From: Streptantibioticus silvisoli
GTDB taxonomy: Bacteria > Actinomycetota > Actinomycetes > Streptomycetales > Streptomycetaceae
Assembly: GCF_027947535.2 (NCBI RefSeq)
Contig: NZ_JAAGKO020000010.1
Span: 108,001-172,000 of the forward strand
Length of the DNA stretch: 64,000 bases
Reading direction: 5' to 3'
Every line of letters begins with the position of its first letter. Position 1 is the first letter of the stretch. Both the position numbers and the translations under genes were made by a program. Below are positions 37,526 through 46,050 of this stretch, piece by piece. The notes beneath the pieces are model-generated. The model was not told where the DNA came from. It worked only from the letters and a program-made list of their open reading frames with translations, and did not search any database.

Positions 37526-38482
37526 ATGGCCCGTGAACGCCCTCCCCTGCGACTGGTGCCCGAGTCCCGGCCGGCGCCGGCCGGTCCCGGCGGCGCGCGG
37601 ACGCTGGGCGCGGTCGAGCTGGTGCCGGGCCGGGTACGGGCGGCGGTGCTGACGATGTCCGGCCGGGTGCTGGCCCGCGAGGAGGCGGTGTACGAGGTCT
37701 CGGCCGGCCGGCGGGAGATCGACGCGGCGCTGGCCCGGGCCGCCGGGGTCTTCGCCGGCCACGAGCCGACCGGCATCGGGGTCGCGGCGGCCGGCCTGGT
37801 CGATCCGGGCGCCGGGCTGATCATCGAGGTCAACGACGTGCCGGCGCTGCGCGGCTATCCGGTGACCGAGCGGCTGCGGGCGCTGACCGGCCGGCCGGTG
37901 CGGGTCGAGCACCGGGCGCGGTTGCAGGTGCTGGGCGACCGGTGGTTCGGCGCGGGCCGGGGCCGGCGCACCTTCGCCTCGGTCTCCACCGGTGAGGTCC
38001 TCGGCGTCGGCATCCTCTACGACGGCGAGGTGCTGGCCCCGCACGGCGGCCGCAGCGGCGCCCACATGACGGTGGCGGCCAGCGGCAACCGGTGCAGTTG
38101 CGGGGGCCGCGGCTGCTGGAAGTCGGTCGCCACCACCCGCTGGCTGCGGGAGCGGGCCCGCGAGGCCGGGCTCGGCAGCGGTCTGACGCTGGGCGCCCTG
38201 GTGACCAGCCGCGACCCGGCGGCCCGTGCGGTGGTCGAGGAGTACGCGGCGAACCTCGCCCTGGGGCTGGTCAACGTTCAGCAGTTGTTCGCGCCGGGGT
38301 TGTTCGTGCTGCACGGTGAGGCCCGCGAGGGCGGGGAGCGCTTCCGGACGCTGATCGAGGAGCGGTTGCGGGCCGACGGCGCCTCGGTGGCCGCCGAGGA
38401 GCCGACGGTGCTGGTCAGCGCGGCGGCCGTGGACGACGTGGCGCTGCTCGGCGGGGCCGGGCTCGTCCTGTCGCAGCGCTGA
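37526..38482 (+). CDS. ROK-family protein with degenerate kinase motifs, no HTH
   Basis: A 318-aa ROK-fold protein. The zinc site is intact (His180, then C-x-C-x4-C: Cys190, Cys192, Cys197 in NRCSCGGRGCWK). The first phosphate-binding motif, normally D-[IV]-G-G-T, is replaced by ELVPGRV near 31-37. The usual E-N-D-A-N catalytic segment reads EHRARLQ (128-134), so the catalytic Asp is Arg. Kinase activity is therefore unlikely. There is no N-terminal winged helix as in NagC/XylR-type ROK repressors; residues 1-25 are Pro/Arg-rich. It may be a sugar-binding sensor or accessory protein of the surrounding catabolic genes (inference). It is divergent from the creatininase gene. Confidence 0.85.
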   Translation: MARERPPLRLVPESRPAPAGPGGARTLGAVELVPGRVRAAVLTMSGRVLAREEAVYEVSAGRREIDAALARAAGVFAGHEPTGIGVAAAGLVDPGAGLIIEVNDVPALRGYPVTERLRALTGRPVRVEHRARLQVLGDRWFGAGRGRRTFASVSTGEVLGVGILYDGEVLAPHGGRSGAHMTVAASGNRCSCGGRGCWKSVATTRWLRERAREAGLGSGLTLGALVTSRDPAARAVVEEYAANLALGLVNVQQLFAPGLFVLHGEAREGGERFRTLIEERLRADGASVAAEEPTVLVSAAAVDDVALLGGAGLVLSQR

Positions 38483-38514
38483 GCGCACGGCCGGGCCCCT
38501 CCCGTTCGCGCCGG

Positions 38515-39393
38515 TCACCGGACCTGCCCGGTGGGGTCGGCGGGCCGGTCGGGGCCGGCGGGGTCGCGCGGGGCGTTCGCCGGGGGCGCGGTGTCGCGGG
38601 TGCGCCGGGCGCGGCGCGGGTCGGGTACGGGGACGGCGTCGAGGAGTTGGCGGGTGTAGGGGTGCCGCGGGGCGCCGAAGACGTCGGCGGCGGTGCCGAC
38701 CTCGACCAGGGCGCCGCGGCGCATGACGGCGACCCGGTCGGCCACCTGGCGGACGACGGCGAGGTTGTGGGAGACGAACAGGTAGGTCAGGCCCAGGCGT
38801 TGCTGGAGTTCGGCCAGCAGGTCCAGGACCCGGGCCTGCACGGAGACGTCGAGCGCGCTGGTGGGTTCGTCGAGCACCACCAGGCGTGGTTCCAGGGCGA
38901 GGGCGCGGGCGATGGAGACGCGCTGGCGCTGGCCGCCGGAGAACTCGTGCGGGTAGCGGTCCCGGATGCCCGGGTCGAGGCCGACGGCCTCCAGCAGGGC
39001 GGCGACGCGTTGCGCGGTGGCGGCCCGGCCGCGGCGGCCGCGGGCGGCCGGATCGTGAGTGACGAGGGGTTCGGCGACGATGTCGTGCACGCGCATGCGC
39101 GGGTTCATGCTGGAGTAGGGGTCCTGGAGGACGACCTGCATCTGGCGGCGGACCCGGCGCAGTTCGGCGGTGGACAAGGCGGCGAGGTCCCGGCCGTCGA
39201 AGCGCACGGTGCCGGCGGTGGGTTCCAGCAGGCGCAGCAGCAGCCGGGTCAAGGTGGTCTTGCCGCAGCCGGACTCCCCGACCAGGGCCAGGGTTTCGCC
39301 CTCGTGCACCGTCAACGTCACGTCGTCGACCGCGACGGTGCGGTGTCGTGCGCCGAACTCCTTGCGCAGTCCGTCGAGTTCGAGCAGCGTCAT
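38515..39393 (-). CDS. Oligopeptide-type ABC importer ATPase (DppF/OppF-like)
   Basis: A 292-aa ABC ATPase. Walker A is GESGCGKTT (about residue 40), the Q-loop is [13 protein letters not shown], the signature is [15 protein letters not shown], Walker B is [12 protein letters not shown] and the H-loop is VSHN. The C-terminal [20 protein letters not shown] is the OppF/DppF-specific tail. It energises uptake together with the upstream ATPase. It is the last gene of a five-gene operon (binding protein, two permeases, two ATPases), each pair overlapping by 4 nt. The last 40 residues are Pro/Ala/Asp-rich and not conserved. It converges on the ROK gene with only 32 bp between. Confidence 0.94.
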   Translation of the reverse strand: MTLLELDGLRKEFGARHRTVAVDDVTLTVHEGETLALVGESGCGKTTLTRLLLRLLEPTAGTVRFDGRDLAALSTAELRRVRRQMQVVLQDPYSSMNPRMRVHDIVAEPLVTHDPAARGRRGRAATAQRVAALLEAVGLDPGIRDRYPHEFSGGQRQRVSIARALALEPRLVVLDEPTSALDVSVQARVLDLLAELQQRLGLTYLFVSHNLAVVRQVADRVAVMRRGALVEVGTAADVFGAPRHPYTRQLLDAVPVPDPRRARRTRDTAPPANAPRDPAGPDRPADPTGQVR

Positions 39394-40196
39394 GCCGGCT
39401 CCAATCGGGGCGTGGCCGCCAGCAGACGGCGGGTGTAGTCGTGGGCGGGGCGGGCGAACAGGTCGTGGACGTCCGCGGTCTCGACGATCTCGCCGGCGTT
39501 CATCACCACGACGCGGTCCGCGGTCTCGGCGACCACCGCGAGGTCGTGGGTGATCAGCACGACGGCCATGTCGTGCCGTTGCCGCAGCCCGACGAGCAGG
39601 TCGAGGATCTGCCGCTGCACGGTGACGTCGAGCGCGGTGGTGGGTTCGTCGGCGATCAGCACCCGGGGCCGGCCCACCAGGGCGGCGGCGATCATGACGC
39701 GTTGCCGCAGGCCGCCGGAGAGTTCGTGCGGGTACTGGCGGTAGCGGCGTTCGGGGTCGGGGATGCCGACCTCGTCCATCGCCTCCAGCGCCGAGTGCCG
39801 GGCGGCGGAGCGCGGCAGGCCGTGGTGGTGGCGCAGCACCTCGGCGACCTGGGCGCCGACGCGTTGCAGCGGGTCGAGGCTGGTCATCGGGTCCTGGAAG
39901 ACCATGGAGATGTCGGCGCCGCGGATCCGGCCGAGTTCCCGGTCGGGGACGGTGAGCAGGTCGCGGCCGTCGAAGCGGATGGCGCCGGCCGGGTAGGCGC
40001 ACGGCGGTTCGGGGTTGAGGCGCAGCACGGACAAGGCGGTGGCGGTCTTGCCGCTGCCGGACTCCCCGACGACGGCGAGGGTCTCGCCGGGCCGTACCTC
40101 CAGGCTCACGCCGCGCACGGCGTGCACGGTGGTGTCGTCGAGGCGGAAGTCGACCCGCAGGTCGTCGATTTCGAGCAGGGGTGCGGGAGTGGTCAT
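39390..40196 (-). CDS. Oligopeptide-type ABC importer ATPase (DppD/OppD-like)
   Basis: A 268-aa ABC ATPase. Walker A is [12 protein letters not shown], the Q-loop is [16 protein letters not shown], the signature is [15 protein letters not shown], Walker B is [12 protein letters not shown] and the H-loop is ITHD. The tail [17 protein letters not shown] is the OppD-type segment, although the Cys-rich Fe-S-like insertion of some DppD proteins is absent. The ATG at 40196 overlaps the permease stop (ATGA), and its own stop overlaps the next ATPase start. It works as a heterodimer with the neighbouring ATPase. Confidence 0.94.
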   Translation of the reverse strand: MTTPAPLLEIDDLRVDFRLDDTTVHAVRGVSLEVRPGETLAVVGESGSGKTATALSVLRLNPEPPCAYPAGAIRFDGRDLLTVPDRELGRIRGADISMVFQDPMTSLDPLQRVGAQVAEVLRHHHGLPRSAARHSALEAMDEVGIPDPERRYRQYPHELSGGLRQRVMIAAALVGRPRVLIADEPTTALDVTVQRQILDLLVGLRQRHDMAVVLITHDLAVVAETADRVVVMNAGEIVETADVHDLFARPAHDYTRRLLAATPRLEPA

Positions 40197-41098
40197 CGTC
40201 GGTACGCCTTCGGGTCCGCGACGTCGCGCAGGGCGTCTCCGGTGAGGTTGACGGCGAGGGAGGTGATCATCAGGGCCAGGCCGGGGAAGACGGCGACCCA
40301 CCAGGCGGTGCCCAGGTAGAGCTGGCCGTCGGCGAGCATGCCGCCCCAGGTGACGGTCTCCTTGGGCACGCCGAGGCCCAGGTAGCTCAGCGACGCCTCG
40401 GCCACGATCGCGGCGGCCACGTGCAGGGTGGCGATGGTCGCCAGCGGTGCGGTGACGTTGGGCAGCAGGTGGCGGCGGATGATGGCGGTGTCGGTGACGC
40501 CGATCGCGCGGGCCTCGGTGACGAAGTCGCGGGTGCGCAGCGACAGGACCTCGGAGCGCACCACCCGGGCGTAGGAGACCCAGCCGGTGAAGCCCAGGAC
40601 GAGGATGACGAATCCCAGGCCGGAGCCGAGGAAGCCGATGACGGCCAGCGCCAGCAGGATGGCGGGGAAGGCGAGTTGGACGTCGGCCAGCCGCATCAGC
40701 AGCCGGTCGGGCCAGCCGCCGAAGTAGCCGGCGACCAGGCCGACGGCGGTGCCGACGGTGCCGGCCAGCAGGGCCGCGCCGGCGCCGACCAGCAGCGAGA
40801 CGCGGGTGCCGTAGATGACGCGGGAGAGCATGTCGCGGCCCAGCTCGTCGGTGCCGAGCAGGTGGGCGCGGTGCCCGCCGGCCAGCCAGGCGGGGGGCTG
40901 GAGGCGTTGCAGCAGGTTCTGGGCGTTGGGGTCGTAGGGGACGATCAGCGGTGCGAGGACGGCGGCGAGCACCAGGACGGCCAGGACCGCCAGCGCGACG
41001 ACGGCCAGCCGGTTGCGCAGCAGGGTCCGCAGCACGGTGTGGCGGTGGGCGGTCGCGGTGCCGGCCGCGGCGGGCAGGACGGGTGAGGTGACGGTCAT
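40193..41098 (-). CDS. ABC importer permease (DppC/OppC-like)
   Basis: A 301-aa inner-membrane permease. The N-terminal OppC_N helix ([20 protein letters not shown]) and [14 protein letters not shown] linker, then [21 protein letters not shown], are hallmark DppC features. The EAA loop that contacts the ATPases reads [22 protein letters not shown]. About six membrane helices. It overlaps both neighbours by 4 nt. Confidence 0.94.
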   Translation of the reverse strand: MTVTSPVLPAAAGTATAHRHTVLRTLLRNRLAVVALAVLAVLVLAAVLAPLIVPYDPNAQNLLQRLQPPAWLAGGHRAHLLGTDELGRDMLSRVIYGTRVSLLVGAGAALLAGTVGTAVGLVAGYFGGWPDRLLMRLADVQLAFPAILLALAVIGFLGSGLGFVILVLGFTGWVSYARVVRSEVLSLRTRDFVTEARAIGVTDTAIIRRHLLPNVTAPLATIATLHVAAAIVAEASLSYLGLGVPKETVTWGGMLADGQLYLGTAWWVAVFPGLALMITSLAVNLTGDALRDVADPKAYRR

Positions 41099-42087
41099 CG
41101 GGTGGTCCGCACTCTCGGGTCGAGGAGGGTGTAGGACAGGTCGACCAGGAGGTTCACCACGACGAAGGTGGCCGCGAAGAACAGCACGGTGGCCTGTACC
41201 AGGGGGAAGTCGCGGTTGGTGATGGCCTCGATGGTCAGTTGTCCGACGCCGGGCCAGGAGAAGACCTGTTCGGTGAGGATCGCGCCGCCCAGCAGGCTGC
41301 CGATCTCCAGGCCGAGCACGGTCACCACCGGCAGCGAGGCGTTGCGCAGGCCGTGGGTGAGGACGACCTTGACCGGTCCCAGGCCCCTGGCCCGGGCGGT
41401 GCGGATGTGGTCGGAGGCGAGGGCGTCGATGAGTGAGGAGCGCAGCAGCCGGGCGACGACGGCCACCGAGTAGACGGCGAGGGTGACGGAGGGCAGCACG
41501 AGGTGGGCGAAGGTGCCGTAGCCGGAGGCGGGCAGCAGGTGGAACTCGACGGCGAACAGCAGGATGAGCAGGATGCCGATCCAGAACGGCGGGGTGGACT
41601 GGCCGAGCAGCACGCCGGTCATCACGCCGCGGTCGGTGGCCCGGCCGCGTCGCATGGCCGCCACGATGCCGGCCGGGATCGCGATGACCAGGGTCACCAC
41701 CAGGGCTCCGGCGGCGAGTTCGAGGGTGGCGGGCAGGCGCTGGGCCAGCACGTGGCCGACCGGCTGGTTGTAGAAGATCGAGGTGCCGAAGTCGAACCGG
41801 GGGATGCCGCGCAGGAAGGCGAGGTACTGGCTGTACAGCGGCCGGTCCAGGCCGAGGGAGGCGCGCAGTACGGATTCCTGGTGGGCGGTGGCGTCGGGCG
41901 GCAGCAGGAGTTTGACCGGGTCGCCGGACAGGCGGACCAGGAAGAAGGAGACGGTCGCGGTGCACAGCAGCACCAGCAGCGCGCTGCCGAGGCGGCCGAG
42001 CAGCATGCGGGCCAGGCCGGTTCCGCGCCGGGTGCGGGGCGGGCGGCCGGCGGGGGCGTCAGGGCGTTGGAGGGAGACGGTGCTCAC
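41095..42087 (-). CDS. ABC importer permease (DppB/OppB-like)
   Basis: A 330-aa inner-membrane permease starting at the GTG at 42087, which overlaps the binding-protein stop. The first helix (LGSALLVLLCTATVSFFLVR) and the segment LSGDPVKLLLPPDAT are typical of DppB; the EAA loop is IRTARARGLGPVKVVLTHGL. It ends with FSWPGVGQLTIEAITNRDFP and VNLLVDLSYTLLDPRVR, the canonical DppB C-terminus. Confidence 0.94.
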   Translation of the reverse strand: MSTVSLQRPDAPAGRPPRTRRGTGLARMLLGRLGSALLVLLCTATVSFFLVRLSGDPVKLLLPPDATAHQESVLRASLGLDRPLYSQYLAFLRGIPRFDFGTSIFYNQPVGHVLAQRLPATLELAAGALVVTLVIAIPAGIVAAMRRGRATDRGVMTGVLLGQSTPPFWIGILLILLFAVEFHLLPASGYGTFAHLVLPSVTLAVYSVAVVARLLRSSLIDALASDHIRTARARGLGPVKVVLTHGLRNASLPVVTVLGLEIGSLLGGAILTEQVFSWPGVGQLTIEAITNRDFPLVQATVLFFAATFVVVNLLVDLSYTLLDPRVRTTR

Positions 42088-43667
42088 CGCGACACCTCCG
42101 CGGTGGCCATGTCCAGCGAGCCGGCGGCGCCGGGCCGCCAGCGGGGGCGGGAGTTGCGGGCGAGGATGTTGTCGAGCTGGTAGAGGGAGACGAAGGGCGC
42201 CTCGGTGAGCATGAGCCGTTGCAGGTCGGTGAAGGCCCGCATGCGCGCGTCGGAGTCGACGGACAGCTCCTCGGCGTCGACGAGCCGGTCGGCCTGCGCG
42301 TTGTGCCAGCGGCTCTGCCGGCGGTCGCTGCGGACGTTGGACTGGAGCATGCTCTCGCCGTCGAGGGTCCACACGGTGCTGGCGGCCAGGTAGACCGGGC
42401 CGAGGGCGCCGCGGTTGTCGGAGGTCAGCCGGGTGGCGTAGGTGCCGGGGTCGAGCAGGTTCACCGAGGCGTGCACGCCGGCCCTGGCCAGCAACCCGGA
42501 TATCGCCTGGGCGACGTCGGAGTCGAGGTTGGAGGCGGTGAGCGTGGTGCTGAAGCCGTGCGGGTAGCCGGCCTCGGCGAGCAGCGCGCGGGCGGTGGGG
42601 ACCGAGCGGCTGAACGCCTTGAGCGAGGGGTCGAACCCGAAGGCGCCGCGCGGGATCATCGCCGGCACCTCACGGGCCTTGCCGCCCAGGACCGCCTTGA
42701 TCAGCAGCGGCACGTCGATGGCGTGGTTGAGGGCCTGGCGCACCCGGCGGTCGCGCAGGGGTCCGTGCAGGGTGTCGAGGGAGAGGTAGGCGGTGCGGAT
42801 GCCGGGGTCGCTCTCCAGGGTGACGCCGGTGTAGCCGGCCAGTTGCTGGGCGGCGTCCGGGGTCAGGCCGGCGACGAGGTCGGTCTGGCCGCTCTGCAGG
42901 GCGGCGAGCGCGGAGGCGGAGTTGGGTTCGGGGGTGAAGACCAGCTGGTCGGCGGCGGGGCGGCCGTTCCAGTAGCGGGGGTTGGCGCGCATGCGCAGTT
43001 CCTGGTCGGGCTGCCAGTGGACGAACGTGAACGCCCCTGTCCCGACGGGGTGTTGGGCGAATCCGGCGCTTCCGACGTCGGCGATGTACTTCGGTGGGAC
43101 GACGACGCCGCCGAACAGCGAGAGCTTGGCGGGCAGGATCGGGTCGTGCTGGGTGGTGTGCAGGTCGACGGTGAGGCGGTCGACGACGGTGACGTCCTTG
43201 ACGTAGCGCAGTTCGACGATCGGTGACTCGGTCTTCGGGTCCAGGACCCGCTCGACGCTGAACTTCACGGCCGCCGCGTCGCAGGGCTCGCCGTTGTGGA
43301 ACGTCACGCCGGGGCGCAGCCGGAACCGCCAGGTGTGCTCGTCGCGGGCGGTCCACGACAGCGCGAGGCGGGGGCGCAGCCGGTTGGCGAGGTCGTGGGT
43401 GGTGAGGGTGTCGAACATGTTGATCAGGGCGTTCATCGACGTCATGTCGCCCTGTTTGTGCGGGTCCATGGTCTTCGGGTCGCCGGACTGCGAGACCCGC
43501 AGGACGTTGCCCGCGGCGCCCGCCGGGTCGGTCCCGCAGCCGGTGAGCAGGGCCGGCGCGGCGACGGCGGGCACGAGCAGGCCGCCGAACCGCAGGAGGG
43601 CGCGGCGCGGCGGATGTCCTCGGCCGGCCGCTCTCGCTGAACGCAATCGTTCCACTGGGCAACACAT
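42084..43667 (-). CDS. Solute-binding lipoprotein, SBP family 5 (DppA/OppA-like)
   Basis: A 527-aa extracytoplasmic binding protein that delivers substrate to the adjacent permeases. A twin-Arg-containing signal (PPRRALLRF) ends in lipobox LLTGC (Cys44). The mature part has the family 5 blocks: LRVSQSGDPKTMDPHKQ, SWTARDEHTWRFRLRPGVTFHNGEP and the Pro/Thr-rich PVGTGAFTFVHWQPDQELRMRANPRYW. The family binds oligopeptides but also glycosides, nickel complexes and opines, so the ligand is open. The ATG at 43667 is used here; a GTG four codons in is also possible. It is the first gene of the importer operon and divergent from the IclR gene by 42 bp. Confidence 0.93.
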   Translation of the reverse strand: MCCPVERLRSARAAGRGHPPRRALLRFGGLLVPAVAAPALLTGCGTDPAGAAGNVLRVSQSGDPKTMDPHKQGDMTSMNALINMFDTLTTHDLANRLRPRLALSWTARDEHTWRFRLRPGVTFHNGEPCDAAAVKFSVERVLDPKTESPIVELRYVKDVTVVDRLTVDLHTTQHDPILPAKLSLFGGVVVPPKYIADVGSAGFAQHPVGTGAFTFVHWQPDQELRMRANPRYWNGRPAADQLVFTPEPNSASALAALQSGQTDLVAGLTPDAAQQLAGYTGVTLESDPGIRTAYLSLDTLHGPLRDRRVRQALNHAIDVPLLIKAVLGGKAREVPAMIPRGAFGFDPSLKAFSRSVPTARALLAEAGYPHGFSTTLTASNLDSDVAQAISGLLARAGVHASVNLLDPGTYATRLTSDNRGALGPVYLAASTVWTLDGESMLQSNVRSDRRQSRWHNAQADRLVDAEELSVDSDARMRAFTDLQRLMLTEAPFVSLYQLDNILARNSRPRWRPGAAGSLDMATAEVSR

Positions 43668-43694
43668 CCGTTCCGGAAAATGGAATGCGATTGC
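43643..43694. promoter_or_regulatory. Inverted repeat in the Dpp/IclR divergent promoter
   Basis: GCAATCGTTCCA (43643-43654) faces TGGAATGCGATTGC (43681-43694), inverted except for a 2-nt insertion, with the palindrome TTCCGGAA (43671-43678) between the arms. It spans the start of the binding-protein gene and the gap before the IclR gene. IclR-family regulators bind such TTCC/GGAA-type dyads, so this is a good candidate operator controlling both directions. Confidence 0.55.
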
Positions 43695-43707
43695 GCTAAG
43701 CTAAGCG
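43694..43707. promoter_or_regulatory. Near-palindrome before the IclR start
   Basis: CGCTAAGCTAAGCG is a 14-bp dyad with a single A-A mismatch pair, ending 2 bp before the IclR ATG at 43710. It could be an additional autoregulatory site; it adjoins the larger inverted repeat. Confidence 0.4.
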
Positions 43708-43709
43708 AC

Positions 43710-44543
43710 ATGCCGAAAGCGGTCAACACCCAGTCCACCGAGCCCGGCCCCGCGAAGGGGCCGGTCGACAAGGCGATGGAGGTCCTGGAGGCGCTCACCC
43801 GCGGGGCCGGACCCCACCGGCTGGCGGACATAGCGCGCAGCACCGGCCTGTCCAAGCCGACGGCCCACCGCCACCTGCGCACCCTGGCCGAGTACGGCTT
43901 CGTGGACGCCGCGGCCGGCGGCGCCTACCGGGTCGGACCGCGCCTGCTGGGCCTGGCCGCGGCCGCCCTCGACACCGGCCGTGACCTGCGGCTGGCCCGG
44001 CCCGCTCTGGCCGACCTGCGGCAGCGCACCGGCCAGCTCGCCTACTACGCGGTGCTGGACGCGGACGAGGCGGTCTACCTGGAGGTGTCGGAACCGGCCC
44101 GGGAGTACCGGATGCGGGTGCGGCCCGGCGGCCGGGTGCCGTTGCACCGCAGCGGCGCGGGGCTGGCGATGCTCTCCGCGCTGCCGGACCAGCGCGCCGA
44201 GGAGTTCCTGACCGCCGGACCGCGGGCCGCCGGTGCCGCGCGCGGCACCGACCCGCGCGTCCTGCGGGAGGCGGTGCGCGAGGCGGCCCGGGTCGGCTAC
44301 GCGGTGGACGACGAGTACGACGAGCCGGACGTGCGGTCGGTGGCCGCGCCGGTCCTCGGCGGCGACGGGCGGGTGGCGGGCGCGATCGGCGTGCGCGGAC
44401 TGACCTTCACCCTCGGCGCGGAGGCCGTCGCGATGTACGGCGCGATGGTGCGCGCCGCCGCCCGGAGCATCTCCGCGGACCTCGGCGCGACCGGACCACG
44501 GCTGACGGCGCTGGACGGCACGGGCGGCGGTGAACCGGCGTGA
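43710..44543 (+). CDS. IclR-family transcriptional regulator
   Basis: A 277-aa regulator. The N-terminal winged helix (residues about 18-85) contains LADIARSTGLSKPTAHRHLR, followed by FVDAAAGGAYRVGPRLL. The C-terminal IclR effector domain (about 95-260) includes YLEVSEPAREYRMRVRPGG, VPLHRSGAGLAMLS, GYAVDDEYDEPDVRSVAAPV and GAIGVRG. Such proteins usually respond to small organic acids or sugar-derived ligands. Divergent from the importer operon over a 42-bp gap rich in dyads, it very likely controls it. Its stop overlaps the GTG of the hydrolase gene (GTGA). An in-frame ATG at 43680 is possible, but would lie inside the inverted repeat. Confidence 0.94.
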   Translation: MPKAVNTQSTEPGPAKGPVDKAMEVLEALTRGAGPHRLADIARSTGLSKPTAHRHLRTLAEYGFVDAAAGGAYRVGPRLLGLAAAALDTGRDLRLARPALADLRQRTGQLAYYAVLDADEAVYLEVSEPAREYRMRVRPGGRVPLHRSGAGLAMLSALPDQRAEEFLTAGPRAAGAARGTDPRVLREAVREAARVGYAVDDEYDEPDVRSVAAPVLGGDGRVAGAIGVRGLTFTLGAEAVAMYGAMVRAAARSISADLGATGPRLTALDGTGGGEPA

Positions 44544-45628
44544 GCCCCCTGGCGGAACTGCTCGCCGCCGGCTGCGAGCGGCAGGTGTACTCCGGCGCCG
44601 CCTGGTCGGTCGGCACCGCGCACGGGCCGGCCGACCGCGGCTGGACCGGCCGGCGCAGCCGGGACGGCGACGCGCTGGACGGCGGTGAGCTGTGGGACCT
44701 GGCCTCGGTCACCAAACCGCTCGTCGGGCTCGCGGTGATGCGGCTGGCCGAGACCGGCGCCCTCACCCTCGACGACACGGTCGGCGACCACCTCAGCGGC
44801 TACCGGGACAGCGACAAAGCCACTGTGACGGTGCGTCAGCTGCTGACGCACACCTCGGGACTGCGCGGCGGCACCCCGCTCTACCGCGACCATCCCACCC
44901 GGGCCGCGCTGCTGGCGGCCATCGGCCGGATGCCGGCGCGCACCGGGCCGGGGACGGCCGTCGAGTACTCCTCGCAGGGCTTCATCCTGCTGGGTCTGAT
45001 CGCCGAGGCCGCCGCCGGCCGGTCGCTGGCCGACCTGGTCCGCGACCACGTGTGCGTGCCGCTGGGCCTGACCGACACCGTCTTCACCCCCGACGCCGAA
45101 CGCCGGGCACGGGCGGTGGCCACCGAGGACTGCCCGTGGCGCGGCCGCGTGGTGGCCGGCGAGGTGCACGACGAGAACGCGGTCGTACTCGGCGGGGTCT
45201 GCGGCCACGCCGGGCTGTTCGCGACCCTCGACGACATGGAACGCCTCGGCCGGTCCCTGGCGGCGGGCGGCCGCGAACTGCTGCGCCCGGAGACCTTCGC
45301 GCTGATGACCGCCGGCCACACCGACACCCTCAACCTGCGCCGCGCCCTGGCCTGGCAGGGGCAGGACCCCACCGGCTCCCCCGTCGGCCACACCTTCGGC
45401 CCGGCCTCCTTCGGCCATACCGGCTTCACCGGCACCAGCATCTGGATCGACCCCGCCACCGGTCGGTACGCCGTCCTGCTGACCAACCGCGTACACCCGA
45501 CCCGCGAAGGCACCGGGATCGTCGCGCTGCGCCGGGCGTTCCACGACGCGGCGGCGTTGTTGCCGGACGGGCCGCCGGGGGCCTCGCCGAGGGTCGGGGC
45601 CGACTCTCCCGCACCGGGGGGCGGGTGA
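44540..45628 (+). CDS. Beta-lactamase-fold serine hydrolase (class C/PBP4* type)
   Basis: A 362-aa protein of the beta-lactamase/transpeptidase-like family. Ser56-Val-Thr-Lys59 is the nucleophile motif, Tyr143-Ser-Ser the second motif, and FGHTGFTGTSIW supplies the third (HTG in place of KTG), as in esterases, D-aminopeptidases and 6-aminohexanoate hydrolase-type enzymes. No signal peptide is evident, so it acts in the cytoplasm. It is co-transcribed with the IclR gene (4-nt overlap) and sits beside an oligopeptide-type importer, suggesting hydrolysis of an imported amide or ester. True beta-lactam resistance is unlikely. The last 30 residues are low complexity. Confidence 0.9.
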   Translation: MSPLAELLAAGCERQVYSGAAWSVGTAHGPADRGWTGRRSRDGDALDGGELWDLASVTKPLVGLAVMRLAETGALTLDDTVGDHLSGYRDSDKATVTVRQLLTHTSGLRGGTPLYRDHPTRAALLAAIGRMPARTGPGTAVEYSSQGFILLGLIAEAAAGRSLADLVRDHVCVPLGLTDTVFTPDAERRARAVATEDCPWRGRVVAGEVHDENAVVLGGVCGHAGLFATLDDMERLGRSLAAGGRELLRPETFALMTAGHTDTLNLRRALAWQGQDPTGSPVGHTFGPASFGHTGFTGTSIWIDPATGRYAVLLTNRVHPTREGTGIVALRRAFHDAAALLPDGPPGASPRVGADSPAPGGG

Positions 45629-46050
45629 CGGGGGAGGTCGTGCGGGGCGGCGGGGCGCGTGCAGCCGGGCGGTCCGTTGGGGCGGGGCCAACTCGCCGCC
45701 CGTATTGGCCGGTTGACGGTGAACGTTCCGTGGCGCGGCAGCCCCCGCCCGAGGCTCTGGCCGGCCTGCGGCACCAACTCCGCTGCGCCGGGAGCTGGTC
45801 GGGGGAACGGTCCGCTGGATCGCGGCGCCAACTCGCCCGTCACGTGGACCGGTTGACGTAACGCGTTCCACGATGCGGAGGCAGTCCTGCCCGGTAACCC
45901 ATCAGGCCACGAGGCCGACTCCCGCTCGCCGCGCAGGGATTGACGTGAAACGTCCCGTGCCGCCGGCGACCGGCCCGGTGTCGCGGAACGGCGGCTGGCC
46001 GCTCCCCCGGAGCCGCACCGCCGTCCCCGCGCAGGAGGCCCACCGCCGGG
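45629..46050. repeat. Gap with three diverged copies of a ~55-70-bp repeat
   Basis: No gene was recognised in these 422 bp. Two copies of a roughly 68-bp sequence start at 45671 and 45809 (shared blocks GGTCCG, GCCAACTCGCC, CCGGTTGACG and GTTCC). A third, more decayed copy at about 45911-45965 keeps GATTGACGTGAAACGT. All are in direct orientation between the ends of two convergent transcription units. They may be remnants of a tandem array or repeated binding sites. Confidence 0.6.

Noticed and set aside
44540..45628. Genuine beta-lactam resistance gene
   Set aside because: No signal peptide, HTG in place of KTG, and catabolic context with an importer and IclR; a hydrolase or esterase role is more likely.
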